Shown here piece by piece: positions 45,305-57,113 of a stretch of 64,000 nucleotides of DNA. Source of the DNA: Penium margaritaceum (taxonomy: Eukaryota > Streptophyta > Zygnematophyceae > Desmidiales > Peniaceae); contig SZWC01006709.1 of assembly GCA_023375785.1 (NCBI GenBank), forward strand, positions 65,130 through 129,129. The letters are read 5' to 3'. A program made the position numbers and the translations under genes. The notes beneath the pieces were generated by a model. It ran no database searches and was not told the DNA's origin. It saw only the letters and a list, made by a program, of their open reading frames with translations. The number at the start of each line of letters is the position of its first letter. The stretch's first letter is position 1.

Positions 45305-47379
45305 CAGGTGCTGATTGATAAGGCACCGTTGCCGGCTGCGGCAGTGCTGCTGACGAGCAATAAATAACTTACAACGAAAGAAAAAGGGGTTGGAGCTTCT
45401 CTATCCCCTCCACCAGTGAAAGCTTCGCCCATGCACTTGTTGCTTGTCGCATAGAGGTGGAGGCTTCCGTCTGCTCGCCTTTTCACAGCTTTACTGTAGA
45501 CGCTCAGCAGCCCGAAAATGTGTCGAGACCTTGCCCTTGCTCCAAGGTTTAGACAGGCCAACCATGCTCGACGCTCGAGTGCACAGTTCTGCTTGTTGTG
45601 GATGAAACTTTGCTGCTTCAGAATCGCTACTTCTGGGTTAAGGCTGACGGGAGTGAGAGCGCGTCTGATGATGGTCTTCAAGGCAACCCAGAAGTCCTCT
45701 TTGGAACATTTGTCTGTTGCCTCAGGGTCATAGATCCACGGGAAGGTACTTTCTGTAACCATAAATTTTGTAGATGACCATTCATTCGAATCGACAGTTT
45801 CGCTGCTGTGCACATAATCAGACAAATGCTTAGCCCGCACGGGCGGTTTGAGGCAGCCATGGAAAGTCCAGAACACGGTTCAGATGCAGACGCCACGGAT
45901 AGTTTGTGGCGGTGAGACTGCCGTCAAGGTGCGCTGGCACAGTAAGCGCCGCAGCTTTGCTTCCAGTCAATGCTTCCGCTGCCGCGCTCATTCCACCGGC
46001 GCACCACGACAAACGACAAGGCCGCGCTTGCCAAATGCAACAGCGGGAAGGAAGCATGGCCCTCGCAGTGCGGTGCCACGGCCTCATTAAAGCGGTTGAC
46101 GACGCTGACTGGGCCGACAGGGAGGCGCAGGTCTGGAAAGTCGTACAAACTCACGGAAAACTGTTCTCTCGCACCTTTCTCGGCACATCTTGGCCCGGTG
46201 AAAGCTTCTTGAACCTGAGTTTGCGAAAAGTCTTCTTTGCCTTGCTAACCAGATGCTCACCTCTGTATGGTACAGTGGTGAATGCATCCACAGGACTCTA
46301 CCTCGCGAATGCCGTGCCTGGTTAGTCGTCAAACGCTAGGTCGTGAAGTTTTCAAGACAATCGCAATTCCCGCCGGAATTTCCATCGTCGAAAACATTAC
46401 ATCGACGGTGGATTGGCATGGTCGTGAGATATTTTACTACCATCCCAGGCACGGCAGTTATCTCCGGATTTTCCCGTGGACCTCCGTGGCAACGGAGGCG
46501 TATGCAGACCCAAGCGTCGATACATACAGGCCGCAAGATGAGCGTCCAGACGGGAGATAAGACCTTTGGATATGTACCTCCACGAACATTGGTTGGAAGT
46601 AGATGTCTTTCTGTTGGTCCCGCGACTTCCGATGGATCGAGTCGTCTGGACGTAAGGTTGTCCGGCGGCCAGTGTTCCTCGACTCCTGCCCACGTCATAC
46701 TCGTCCCCCCGTCCATATATTATTCATGCAACAGAGTACTTATAATGTTTGAATCTAAACGGCTTCGCAAGGCATCCAACGCAAGGGGCTTCTTGCTAGG
46801 CAGTGGAAATCCCTGCGGCGGAGAGTAGCTGGTCACGTGCGCACCTCGGCCCACAGGAAGCTCCCGCGGGGATCGACCGACTGCTGACGAGGATGAGGCG
46901 CTTGGCGAGTGCCCGGAGAACCGACATTGAAAAACATTAGAACAGAGCGCATGACTTTTCCGCTGCCCCCATTCTCGCAGACCTATCTTATCCATACCCA
47001 CATTCTGAGGGTATTGCTTAGTGTAGCGGATTTGACGGAATCCTTCATCGAATAGGCCAAAACTGTTGTGCTTGAAAGTGTTACGCCCAACGGAAAATAG
47101 ACAGTGTACAGGTATGAGTTACGAGGCAAAATAAAATTAACAATTTGCTACACTTGAGCAGTTAAAAATAAGCGATAAGTGTACATCGATGACAAGTGTC
47201 GAAATGATCGAACATATATATACAAGTGTCGAGTTACGAATTGGGCATAGATGGGATCGTTGGGTCAAATTTCGAGCGAGCCGTGCGAAGTCGCGTTGTG
47301 AGCGGTCGGGTTCAAGAAGGTCCGCCGAGAAGTCGGGGTCTTCGAGAATTAATGGTGAAGATACGCAATGTAGCGCGGG
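45305..47379. other. Region upstream of the kinase gene; unidentified frames
   Basis: The part next to 45304 should hold the kinase promoter. A minus-strand frame at 45924-46154 and a plus-strand frame at 46282-46560 (KTIAIPAGISIVENITSTV...) are open with mixed composition and could be exons or decayed genes, but I recognise no family and cannot link them by splice sites. The rest up to 47379 shows no gene and no transposon end. Confidence 0.3.
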
Positions 47380-47392
47380 CCGGCCTCTCCTC

Positions 47393-47542
47393 ATGGCTTG
47401 AATGGGTTACTGGCCTGTGGGTGATTGGATGGGATGAGTTGAGGGTCGGAGACCCACAACTACCGTCGTTTTGGCCCAGTGGGCCAAGCTTCAACTGCCA
47501 ATTCGTTACATTGGTATCAGCTTCCCATGCCAATTCGTTACA
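47393..47542 (+). mobile_element. TRIM derivative: LTR plus primer-binding site plus LTR tail
   Basis: This matches the 31288-31620 TRIM LTR in reverse orientation (CTGGCCTGTGGG ... ATTCGTTACA). It is followed directly by TTGGTATCAG and then by a second short copy of the LTR tail ending ATTCGTTACA (47531-47542). The internal region has shrunk to about 10 bp, as after internal deletion or recombination. Confidence 0.7.
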
Positions 47543-47616
47543 CGCAATGCATCTTTATAAATCCATATTTGTTGTGATGCCTTGAGAAGTCAATTGATAG
47601 GCCGTGACACTTCTGT

Positions 47617-47796
47617 GTTGGAAATAGTCTAGGGCGTGCAGGCCCATGCAAAAACGAACATGAGTTCTGTATGTGAGTGCGATGCAAGACGGAGGGAATT
47701 TGGCTAAGTCTACAATGCTCAATATAAAAGAACAATGAGAGTTCACAAATGAGCCCCTAGCGGGCTTATGTAAGGGCGTCGGCAGCTAGCAGCTAG
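47617..47796 (-). repeat. Truncated family-C LTR (3' end only)
   Basis: Reverse complement of the last part of the family-C LTR: TAAGCCCGCTAGGGGCTCAT, TTGCATCGCACTCACA and GGGCCTGCA are all present. The left half of the LTR is missing. Confidence 0.75.
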
Positions 47797-47799
47797 AAT

Positions 47800-48110
47800 C
47801 TGTGCAGCACGTTGAGGCAACAACATTGTTGATGCAGAGTGCGGGCTTCCACGCTCGTTGCTTAAGTCTGCTGCCCCCTGAGTCTGCTGCTCTATAGTCT
47901 AAATCTGTGAGCTCTGCATTTGTTACTCAAAGATGCGTGCGCCAGTGTTAGCGCCAGTGTTCCTCCACTCCTGCCCACGAATACCGGAAGTGACCGTTTA
48001 GCAATCAAGAATAAACAACAATGGGAGACCCCTCCAAGTTCTAGCTCCCCCCCCAGCTCTGTAGAGCTTGTTACTCAGATCACCGGCCAATCGGAAAATA
48101 ACTCTGTTTT
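47800..48110 (-). repeat. Truncated family-B LTR (3' part)
   Basis: Reverse complement of the family-B LTR from its end (GTTGAGGCAACAAC...) through GGGAGACCCCTCCAAGTTCT to the AATCGGAAAATA region, where it breaks off. It abuts the LTR-C fragment. Confidence 0.75.
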
Positions 48111-48620
48111 TAGGGGTTCAAAATAATCCGCTACCCATGGTTTCGGTCGATAGATCGCCGCTGTCCATAGTCGAAAACCACATGAAAGCGGTGCCCATGT
48201 TTTCAAATGTCCGTTCCAAAACGGATTTCGACTTTGCTCTCAAGGTCGGTAGTCGCCGACCTCGAGAGAAAAATCGGCGACTTCTGACACCGGCCTCACC
48301 GATGTCAGAAGTTGCCATGTTGCGAGTTTTGGAGTTCGCAAATGCGAACTCCAAAACTCGCGACAGGGTACGCCGCATCTCGCAAACCACCCCTAATATC
48401 CGACAAACCCCTTAGTGACACAAGGGGGTTTGGGTTTTATTTTTTAACTTGCCCGGGCATCTGTCGGGCCCCTCGGTAGCGGGGCTCGGCAGATTCCATT
48501 TCTTCTATCACAAGTGCGCCGCATTTCGCAACCCCCCCCCCCAATACAAAAAAACCGCCTAATTAAACTGGGGGACCTTGGTGTTTTTTTTACTCGCCCG
48601 GGGCCCGAACAATTTCCTTT
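48111..48620. repeat. Hairpin-rich repeat block; insertion site of copia A2
   Basis: It contains a perfect 19-bp-stem hairpin (48322-48361, 2-base loop), a 10-bp stem at about 48279-48311, and a GC hairpin around GGGCATCTGTCGGGCCCC (about 48455-48493). It includes segments GCAAACCACCC and CAAGGGGGTTT also found at 57775-58400. Copia A2 sits between this block and its continuation at 57750, as shown by the CCTCT duplication. Confidence 0.7.
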
Positions 48621-48625
48621 CCTCT

Positions 48626-49261
48626 TATTCTGATTTGTGACGTTCGTGTACAGTTTACTGTGACCACTCGGCCGTGTCCATACTCGTGCAGATCCCTGAG
48701 GCGGGCCCTGGTGACACCTGTGCGACGACTGGCGACGGACTACCGGCTTGGAGCCGGCCGACTACCGTTCCAGAGCCCGAGATGCTGCCAGGACTCTCTG
48801 CTGTCCTTTCTACAGCTTGCAGGCGTCTTTCGGCGGACTGGCCATGAGCCCTATTTGCATGTTTTTGGATTGTATGTCCACCGTCTGATAATGGATGCAT
48901 GCATGTGACCAGTCGTAGCGTCCGTCTTTTGATCTTGCACGTCTAGGTTCAGACGGCGTAGCATTCTGACATGTATGCGCATAGTTACGGCCAAAACAAT
49001 GGTTTTGGGCCGGTTTTAGGACAGTTGTTGGACTGTCGCGTGCGACACCCGCTGTGCGCTGCGGCAGGTAATTATGCCTTGGACCTGTCATTTGTTGTCC
49101 CTCTCTACATATGCTATTGAATCATTCTGACACTTTGTCTTGTGTCTCCTAGCCAAACCCTTGCCGATGTGTGCACGACCTGTGACTGTCGTCACCGTGT
49201 GACCATGCACTGACGCCTAGTCAGCGCCTGTGTTGTTAGGAAGCTTCCACGCATTTTCTCA
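48626..49261 (+). repeat. 5' LTR of copia A2
   Basis: Starts TATTCTGATTTGTGACG (the 3' LTR has TGTCGTGATTTGTGACG) and ends CATTTTCTCA. 636 bp, the same as its partner. Confidence 0.9.
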
Positions 49262-49273
49262 TGGTATCAGAGC
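49262..49273 (+). other. Primer-binding site of copia A2
   Basis: TGGTATCAGAGC directly after the 5' LTR, identical to A1. Confidence 0.92.
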
Positions 49274-49436
49274 AGTGAGACAGTTCTCACTGAGTTGCAC
49301 AGCAGAGACGCATCAGAGCAGCAGTAGTGAGGGTCACCGTTGCAACAGATTCCTTGGGGCCTGTCGGAGACAGCGGGTTGCCGTCGGCGCAGCCCTCACC
49401 CACCACGTGAGATCGCAGCAGCGCTGTTGCCACCGT

Positions 49437-49870
49437 GCCAGCAGCAGCAGTAGAGGCAGCAACAGAGACAGCAACAGCAGTGTAGCAGCAGCAACAGCGG
49501 TTGCGTGGCGGATGTAGTGAGCGCAGCCGCCATCCATTGCCGTAGTGGCAGCAACAACAACGGCGGCAGCAACAGCGCAGCAGCAACTGCGGCATCAGCA
49601 GTGTAGTAGCAGTTGCGGCAGAAGCAGCAGCAACGGCAACAACAGCGCAACAGCAGCAGCGACAGCCGCGGCGGCAACAGCGCAACAGCGGGAGCAGCAG
49701 CGCAGTAGTGGCAGCAGGAGCAGTGCGCGGTGGCGGCAGCGAGCGGCATCCGCAGCGCGCAGCAGCAGTAGTAGCAGCAGCAGCGCAGCCGCTGCTGCCA
49801 CCACTGCATACGCAGCTACACAGCCGCTGCTGCAACTGACAGCATAGCAGCAGCAGCAGTTGAGCGAAAG
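49437..49870 (+). repeat. GCA/CAG-rich leader of copia A2
   Basis: Imperfect GCA/CAG triplets like those of A1. Composition-driven frames on both strands are not counted as genes. Confidence 0.85.
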
Positions 49871-50002
49871 CTGCTACACAGCTCCCGCGCAGCTTCCACA
49901 CAACCGCCGCGGAGCTGCTGCACGCTCACGAAGATTCGCGAGAAAGAAAAAGAAAAAGAATAAAAAAACAAGAGGCAGGAGTTGCACGCAAAGCGTGCAT
50001 AA

Positions 50003-51000
50003 GGTTACATAGTAACCGAGCAAAAGTATTCATATTAGCATCTCTTAAGAAGCTGAACAATTGCTCGCAATCCGGACCACATAATGGAAGGTTTGCCATG
50101 AAACTTTACCTCGTCCGTGGAATCGAAAGCTGGTTGTAAATGGATTGCCAAAATGTCACCCGCATTCGTTCAAACTCCGTTTTTTGTCCATGCGTGCTCT
50201 TAAACATTGTGTATGGTTTGGGTGAACTTTTCCAAAATCACCTCAAGTTATGCTGGATTTTTTCCAGCTTGTGTGGATGTAAAAGCTATAAAAAAACCAA
50301 AAATTGAACAAATACGCTTGACGATAGAGCTTTATGTATAACAATTCACCAACATATTGAAGAAGAACCTCAAAAGGCATTTCTTCTCGTTTTTTCCCCA
50401 TGAGTTTTGTTGTATCTCATGATTAATTCATTTCAATGAGATTAATTTGCTCTTCTATCGTGAACATTCTAGTTTCACATATTTATGATGAACTTCACAA
50501 AAAAAACCTTTGACAAATGTGGATGAGCTTTGAATGTTTCATTATGTTATGAAAACTAACATGACGTAATCATAGGCAGAATTCAATCTGTTTACCTTCT
50601 TGTATGACGGTGTTTGAATTTCTTTTCTTTCAATTTCATTTTGACCCTCTTTGAAGCCGGGTTCACGAGTCACAAGAGTTCGTCATGACGACCAGCTCCG
50701 TGAAACAGGACAGGGCGAGGCCAAGGTTGGACCCAACATACAGTCCTTACACTGTTGCTATGTCGTCGGATGCGTGATTCCTTACTATCCGGGGTCTGTC
50801 CGGACATCTAGGTGGATGTCCGTGATTTTTTTGTAGAAGGTGGACCCTGACATGGCGTCCGCGGACCTGGGGGGGCATACAATCCTACAAATTCTAGCAC
50901 CCTCATTGGTGGATACGCCAGAAAATGACCGATCCACCAATCACGATTTCTTGCGGCACAAACACACAAAAGTAAGAAAACAAAGGGATACTATGTAACC
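50003..51000. mobile_element. 998-bp AT-rich inverted-repeat insert in A2 leader
   Basis: Absent from A1 at the equivalent place. The ends are inverted repeats: GGTTACATAGTAACC at 50003-50017, and the reverse complement of 50986-51000, GGTTACATAGTATCC (14 of 15). The interior is AT-rich and codes for nothing I recognise, in sharp contrast to the GC-rich element around it. This fits a non-autonomous DNA transposon (MITE-like). A target duplication is not clear (AA, or TAA/CAA). Confidence 0.65.
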
Positions 51001-51021
51001 CAAAAAGGGGGGGAGGCGAGC

Positions 51022-51051
51022 TGACGTCAGCAATTTTTCTTGCTGACGTCA
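51022..51051 (+). promoter_or_regulatory. TGACGTCA pair in A2 leader
   Basis: Perfect TGACGTCA at 51022-51029 and 51044-51051. The two further sites present in A1 are here TGATGTCA and TGACATCA, each one CpG transition away. Confidence 0.5.
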
Positions 51052-51214
51052 TCAGGTCGTGTTGATGTCATCAACCACCTGCTGACATCAGCACCATACT
51101 TGGCCAAATTTTTGGCCGGACAGTCAAAAGTTGCCAGTGTTTCAACTCTTCAAGAAACGCTGACGGTTTTGAAATCCGACAAACTTTTCCTGTCGCCCCA
51201 TACTGAGCGGCGAC

Positions 51215-54200
51215 ATGAGCCTGTCCGATAACAAGGAGAAGGGACCAGGCGACCCCTCCTCCTCTTCGTCTGGTGTACTGAGTCCACGCTCGCAGACCAT
51301 TGAGGACCTGCGAAGCTAGCAGGATGAGATGTGTCGCCTCCAGAGAGAGCAGACTGACGCTATCCGCACGCTAACTGAGCTTCTGCGTGCTCAGTCCACG
51401 ACTCCTCAGCGGGATTCTGAGGGAGCTGCCGGCGTCGTGGTATCTACCTAGCAGTCGGCTCAGGCACCCGTGACAGGCGCTCGACCTGTCCCACCACCTG
51501 CTGACCTCCTAGATGATGAGCCACTCATGCCAGGCATTACGGATGATTCCCCGGCTTAGGAGATTCGAGTTCTTCAAGAGCGCCTCCGTCAGCTGCAGAC
51601 GGGCACCCGATCTCCTCCGTAATCCCCGATATGATCGTCACCTGACTACCCCGGTGACCATCCTCTTCCAGGAGTCTTTCCCGTCTCTCGTCCTACTCAG
51701 CCTGTGGTTGCTCTCCCCACGGAGCGGCAGCCTAAGGATTTTGAGGCACCACCTCCACGGTACATCAGTGAGGATGGCTTTGTCTGCTGGGAGATCCTGT
51801 TTCAAGTGTGGGCTACTTCTGAGGGAGTGTGGCCTTACTACCACAGCCCGTACCAGCCTACAGACCCAGCACAGGTACCGACAGCAGCCCGGGCCATGCG
51901 CGGACTCCTCTATGCCATGCCACGCAAGACAGTCGTCGACTCCCGCCCCTTCCTTGGCCAGGCCGGCACAGGCACCGGCGCCGATCCCTGTGGAGGTTGG
52001 GATCTGGCCTTATCCTTGCTGGCGGCAGGACGCACGCCACTCATGCATCACACATTCGTGCTTTCCATTCGCTACGTCAGGGGCATGCGGAGCCTGCAGC
52101 GGATTACTGGCGACGCGCCATGCGCATCTACACGCGCTTGGGGACCTCAGGAGGCACACAGCTGTGGGCACATCATATGATTATGCTCGGAGTTTGCCTC
52201 GAGTACACCGACATCTTCACACGGTACAGCGACGCTGTCCTCGAGCCCTTCTCAGCCACTCTGCAGCTGCTTCCTTGGGCGCATCAGCTCTTCCTTCAGG
52301 TGACCTGAGCCCGCGAGGCAGCCGTAGCCCATGAGGAGACTTCCCTCGCTGCAGGAGCCATCGCATCACCACCATCTTCCCTCCTGCAGTCTCCCTCTTC
52401 CTCCTCCATCACTTCCTTATCTTCCTCTTCCTCTTCGACCCCGTCTACACTCATGCAAAGACAGGGCGTTGCAGTAGCCGTCCAAGGGAAGGAGAAGAAT
52501 AGGAAGCGTGGATCAGGTCAGCAGCAGTCGTCATCCAGTGGTAGTAGTGGCCGTTCTGTGCACTGTTACAACTATGGAGACGCCCATCGCTACACCGAGT
52601 GCCAGCAGCCGCTTGACTGGGCGCGGATCACTTGTGGGCTCCAGGCTGCTCATGCTTTCCGTTCCACATCTGGCACGTCACCCGCATCCTCCTCCGGACG
52701 CGCGACGGCCACGACTGCAGCTGTTCCGGCCTCTTTACCGGCGAGTAGCAGCGATCCGGACCCGCGCGACCGCACCATCGCCGAGCGTCGCCACCTTCTG
52801 GTGCTCCACTTTCAGGGAGGTGCGAGTGTGTTGTCATCGTCGGGTGGTTCACAGACTGGTTGTTCATCCGTTCCTGTGGCTCGTGACGATGCGTGTGGGG
52901 GAGCACAGTCAGCATGTGATGATAATGGGCATGACTGCACCGAGTGGATTCATGAGTCTTATCTTTGTGATGTGCGTCGTTCCTCCCCACTGACGGCTCA
53001 GCGTCCTTCTGATGCCGAGTGTTCAATTGCTTGTTGTACAGTGACGTCCACCAGCCGTGACTCCGGTGGCACTTGGATCTTCGATTTTGGTGCCACCCAT
53101 CACATGATCTACCGTCGTAGTGACTATGTTGTTCTCAGTCCTGTCACGTCTGTCCGTTTCTTTCGTACAGGGTCTGGTCAGTCCTTCCCAGTCCATGCTT
53201 TGATGGTCCTTCTGGCCCCCTATACTGTTCCGACGTGTTGTTTGTGCCTGATCTTGAGCTCAATTTGCTTTCTGTGCGTGCTTGTACCTTGATGGGTCTC
53301 TCTGTGGAGCATACCGCTGACTCAACGACTGTGACTGCTACTGACACCCACAGTGTCGTCCTGCATGCTTCAGTCATATATGATCTGTATCGCATCGCTC
53401 GGTCCTCATCCCCTTGCTCTTCCTCTTCCTCCGGTCGTGTCTGTCACTAGTGTTCTATCTCCGGAACACCAGAGGTTGCTTCATCGCCATCTATGTCACG
53501 TGGGCTCCAACACTGTGTCGAAGCTCATTTGGACACAACCCGCTCTCGGTCTTGACATGGCTTCTTTCGAGAAGCCACCTAAGACTGACTGTCTTTTTTG
53601 CGCTCAGGGGAAGATGCACCGGTGCACCTACCCTGACTCTCGTTCCCGAGTGCTTCGGCCTCTTGAGTTGGTTCACTCAGACCTTCTTGGCCCTCTCCAG
53701 ATCGAGTCCCTGTCCGAGAGGGGCCGGTATGTTCTGACTCTGACTGATGACTTTACCCGGATGCGGTGGGTCTACAGCCTGCGTCAGAAGAGCCACGTCG
53801 CCCTTGCGGTTCGACTCTGACTAGTGATGGCTGAGCGTCAGTCCCGCCACACGCTACATACCTTCCGCTCGGATCGCGGCGGTGAGTTCCTTGGCGAGAT
53901 GGACTCCTTTTTTACTGAGCACGAGATTTTTCACCAGGTCTCTGCTCCTACAACACCCAAGCAGAACGGTGTATCTGAGCGCTGGAACCGCACCATGGAG
54001 GATGCGGTTCGCGCCATGCGATCTGAGTGCGGTCTCCCGGAGTCTTTTGTCTTTGGGGGTTTCGCCTACATGACTTGGGTCTGAAACCGCCTCCCGCACG
54101 GTCCGCTTCCGGACCATATTACACCGTACGAGCTCTGGTTTGGACACCGTGCTGACCTTTGTCTCGCTCGCGTCTGGGGCTCCCTGGCCTCCGTGTGGTA

Positions 54201-57009
54201 CACCGAGGAGCAGCACGGGTCCAAGGTCTCACCTCGGGGCCGCTTGTGTGCCTTCATAGGCATTTCCCCTTGGTCCAAGGCCTGGCGCTTCTGGGACCCT
54301 ACTCGTCGTCGCGTCATTGAGTCCCACGACGTGTTGTTTTTCGAGTCTCTTACCTATCGTGACCTGACTTCGATCACAGCACTCTCTGGCACCCATGTTC
54401 CTTCCTGTGAGGGTTCTCAGCGGATGGGGGAGACTTCTTCGCCAGCGAGCACCTCTCACGAGGCTGATGTGTCCGCTCGAGCCCCCTCTTGGTCTCGGGC
54501 CCTTGATGATCCGGCGATCATTGCCGTTGGTCGAGAGATCTTGCCTGTACAGCCTGTTTCACACCCCATAGGTACCTCTGTTCCCACGCCTCCTTCTGCA
54601 CCAGCACCTGCGTCTGCTGGCACCCTTATTTCTGTATCTGATCCAGCCTCGTCCACTCCCGTTCCTACGTCAGCTGGTACTCCTGCCTCAGTATCAGGTC
54701 CATTCTTGCCTGCTCCAGCTGTTACACCCAGCCCCGCATCTCCTCGCACGGCGTCTCCGGCTGCCTCGTCTCAGCCCTCACCAGCTGTGGTCGCACCTGT
54801 CCTTGTGCCTGAGGTGTGTCCCTCGACCTCAGGTTACTCTCGTGAGCCCGGTGGCCGTCTTCGACCACTAGATTCCAGCACCTCTCATCTGGCTGATGTG
54901 TCCGCTCGAGCCCCCTCTCGGTTTCCGACCCTTGATGACCCGGTGATCATCGCCGTTGGTCCAGAGATCTCGCCTGTACAGTTTCACACCCCACAGGTAC
55001 CTCTGATCCCAGGCCTCCTTCTGCACCAGCACCTGCGTCTGTTGGCACCCCTATTTCTGTATCTGATTAAGCCTCGCCCACTCCCGTTCCTACATTGAGT
55101 GGTACTCCTGCCTCAGTGTCAGGTCCAGTCTTGCCTGCTCGAGCTGTCACACCCAGCCCCGCATCTTCTCGCACGGCGTCTCCGGCTACCTCGTCTCAGC
55201 CTTCACCAGCTGTGGTCGCACCTATCCCTGAGCCTGAGGTGCGTCCCTCGACCTCAGGTTACTTTCGTGAGCCCGGTGGACGTCTTCGACCTCTGGATTC
55301 CGGAGCTCAGCGAGCGTCGGGCCCCGGACCCAGGCGCTCCTCTCGTAGCATCGCGATTGGTGACCCCAGCACAAAGGCCCTAGGCTTGAGTGTCCGCACT
55401 GAGCTCAAAGAGGTACATCGAGCGTGCCCCGTAGGGCACGACCTCGTCACTCGCGAGTTCCATATCGCCTGTGATGCAGCAGCTGATCTCGTGGTCGTCA
55501 GGCCCGGCACTGAGGCGTGTGCACTTGCCACACAGAGTTCTCCCTCTATGGCACCCGGCCCGGGCACACTGAGGGAGGCTCTCTGATCACAGGATGCTGA
55601 CGCTTGGCACGCTACCTGCGAGGATGAGCTTCGTGCTATCCGAGAGCACAGAGTCTACGAGCTTGTTGACCTTCCTCCTGGGAGGAAGGCTATTCAAGTC
55701 AAGTTGGTCTTTCACAAGAAGGTGAAGCCGGATGGCTCACTGGAACGCTACAAGGCCCGCTTGGTCGTCAAGAAGTACTCTCAGATTGAGGGAGTCGATT
55801 ACACAGCCAATTTTGCCCCTGTCGACCGCATTACCTCAACTCGAGCTCTGTTCGGTGTAGTGGCTCAGCATGATTGGGAACTGCACCAGATGGATGTGAA
55901 CAATGCGTTCCTCCATGGCTCTCTAGATGAGGAGATTTACGTGACTCAGCCACCAGGCTTTGAGGATGGTGACAAGGTCTGGCGCTTGCGCAAGTCCTTG
56001 TACGACCTCAAGCAGTCTCCACGGTGTTGGAAGTGGGAGATCACCGGCACTTTGACTTGTGCAGGATGTGTACAGAGTGAGGTAGACCCCTCTCTTCTCA
56101 TCCTACCGACACCCGAGCGGTTCACTGCCATCCTGGTCTATGTCGATGACCTTCTGATCGTGTCTCTGTCCCTGGAGGCCGTGAAGGAGGCCAAAGTTGT
56201 CCTGTAGACTGCCTATAGGATGAAGGACCTCGTTCATGCATCGGTGTTTCTCGGTATGTAGATCGTGCGAGATCGCATACATCGGATACTGTTGTTGCAT
56301 CAGGCCCGATACGCACGAGTCGTGGGGGAGCGCTTTCGCGATCTACTTGGTGCAGTGCCCTCCGCTTCCACACCTCTTACACCCGATGGACAGGATGCCC
56401 TGAAGGTGGATGACCCTACACAGCTGGGGGAGACAGTGGACGTGACCTTGTACCTCCGTCTCATCGGATCTCTGATGTACGTGGCCACTACCACGTGTCT
56501 TGACATCGCGTTCGCCGTCAACCTCCTCGCTCAATTCTCGCAGGCTCCACGTGCGAGAGCCCTTTATGCGGCTGTGCCAGTGGTGCGGTACGTGGTCTCC
56601 ACGCCGTACCTCGGACTCTGTTTTCGTTGACAGTGTTCGGTGGTCCTTGACGGCTACACCGATAGCGACTGGGCTTGGAGCCCAGATGGGCGCAGGGGCT
56701 GCTGAGGCAGTATGGCTGCTGCGCTTGTTTCTTGAGCTTGGGTAGTCAGTACCCGCCATTGTGCTACGTTGCGACAACCAGAATGATCTCGCCATTGCGG
56801 AGAACTCTGGTGTCTTTCATGCTCACACAAAGCACATAGCGGTTGAGCATCACTTCGTTCGTGATCTGGTGGAGCAACGCGTGATCTCCGTCATGTGGGT
56901 TGGCACTGACATGCAGCGTGCTAATTTCTTGACAAAGGCACTAGCTCGCGGAAAGTTCCTGGTGGCCATTCGTTCTGTTGGGCTTTGCACCATGCCTGAG
57001 GGTGGTTGA
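51215..57009 (+). pseudogene. Defective copia Gag-Pol polyprotein of A2
   Basis: Starts MSLSDNKEK-like at 51215 and aligns with A1. Gag has TAGs at 51317, 51449 and 51557 where A1 has CAG, and frameshifts around 51590 and 52030. The zinc knuckle has Tyr for the second Cys (CYNYGDAHRYTEC). Protease has DFGA for DSGA. Integrase is more complete than in A1: RSDRGGEF and NGVSERW carry the second Asp and the Glu, but a TGA at 53818-53820 and another near 54082 (A1 TGG) interrupt it. The Pro/Ser linker contains a partial internal duplication (54870-55100). Reverse transcriptase keeps YVDD at 56139-56150 and has a TAG at 56205. RNase H has lost about 115 bp between TDSDW and GAAEAVW, including the SEAEY motif. 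It shares the TAG at 56743-56745 with A1 (18071-18073). Confidence 0.9.
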
Positions 57010-57106
57010 GTGTGGGATATGCGTCTGTGCCTCATCTGTTTGTGTCACTCACTATTGTGTTTGTACCAGTGCTGCACGTGTATGGACATGCGTACCATCG
57101 GGTCAT

Positions 57107-57113
57107 GGGGGAG
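57107..57113 (+). other. Polypurine tract of copia A2
   Basis: GGGGGAG directly before the 3' LTR start TGTCGTGATT; same as A1. Confidence 0.78.

Noticed and set aside
45016-45876. 286-codon minus-strand frame overlapping the kinase start
   Set aside because: It overlaps the kinase N terminus in another frame, and its 3' part is the Ser/Ala shadow of the kinase poly-Ser tract.
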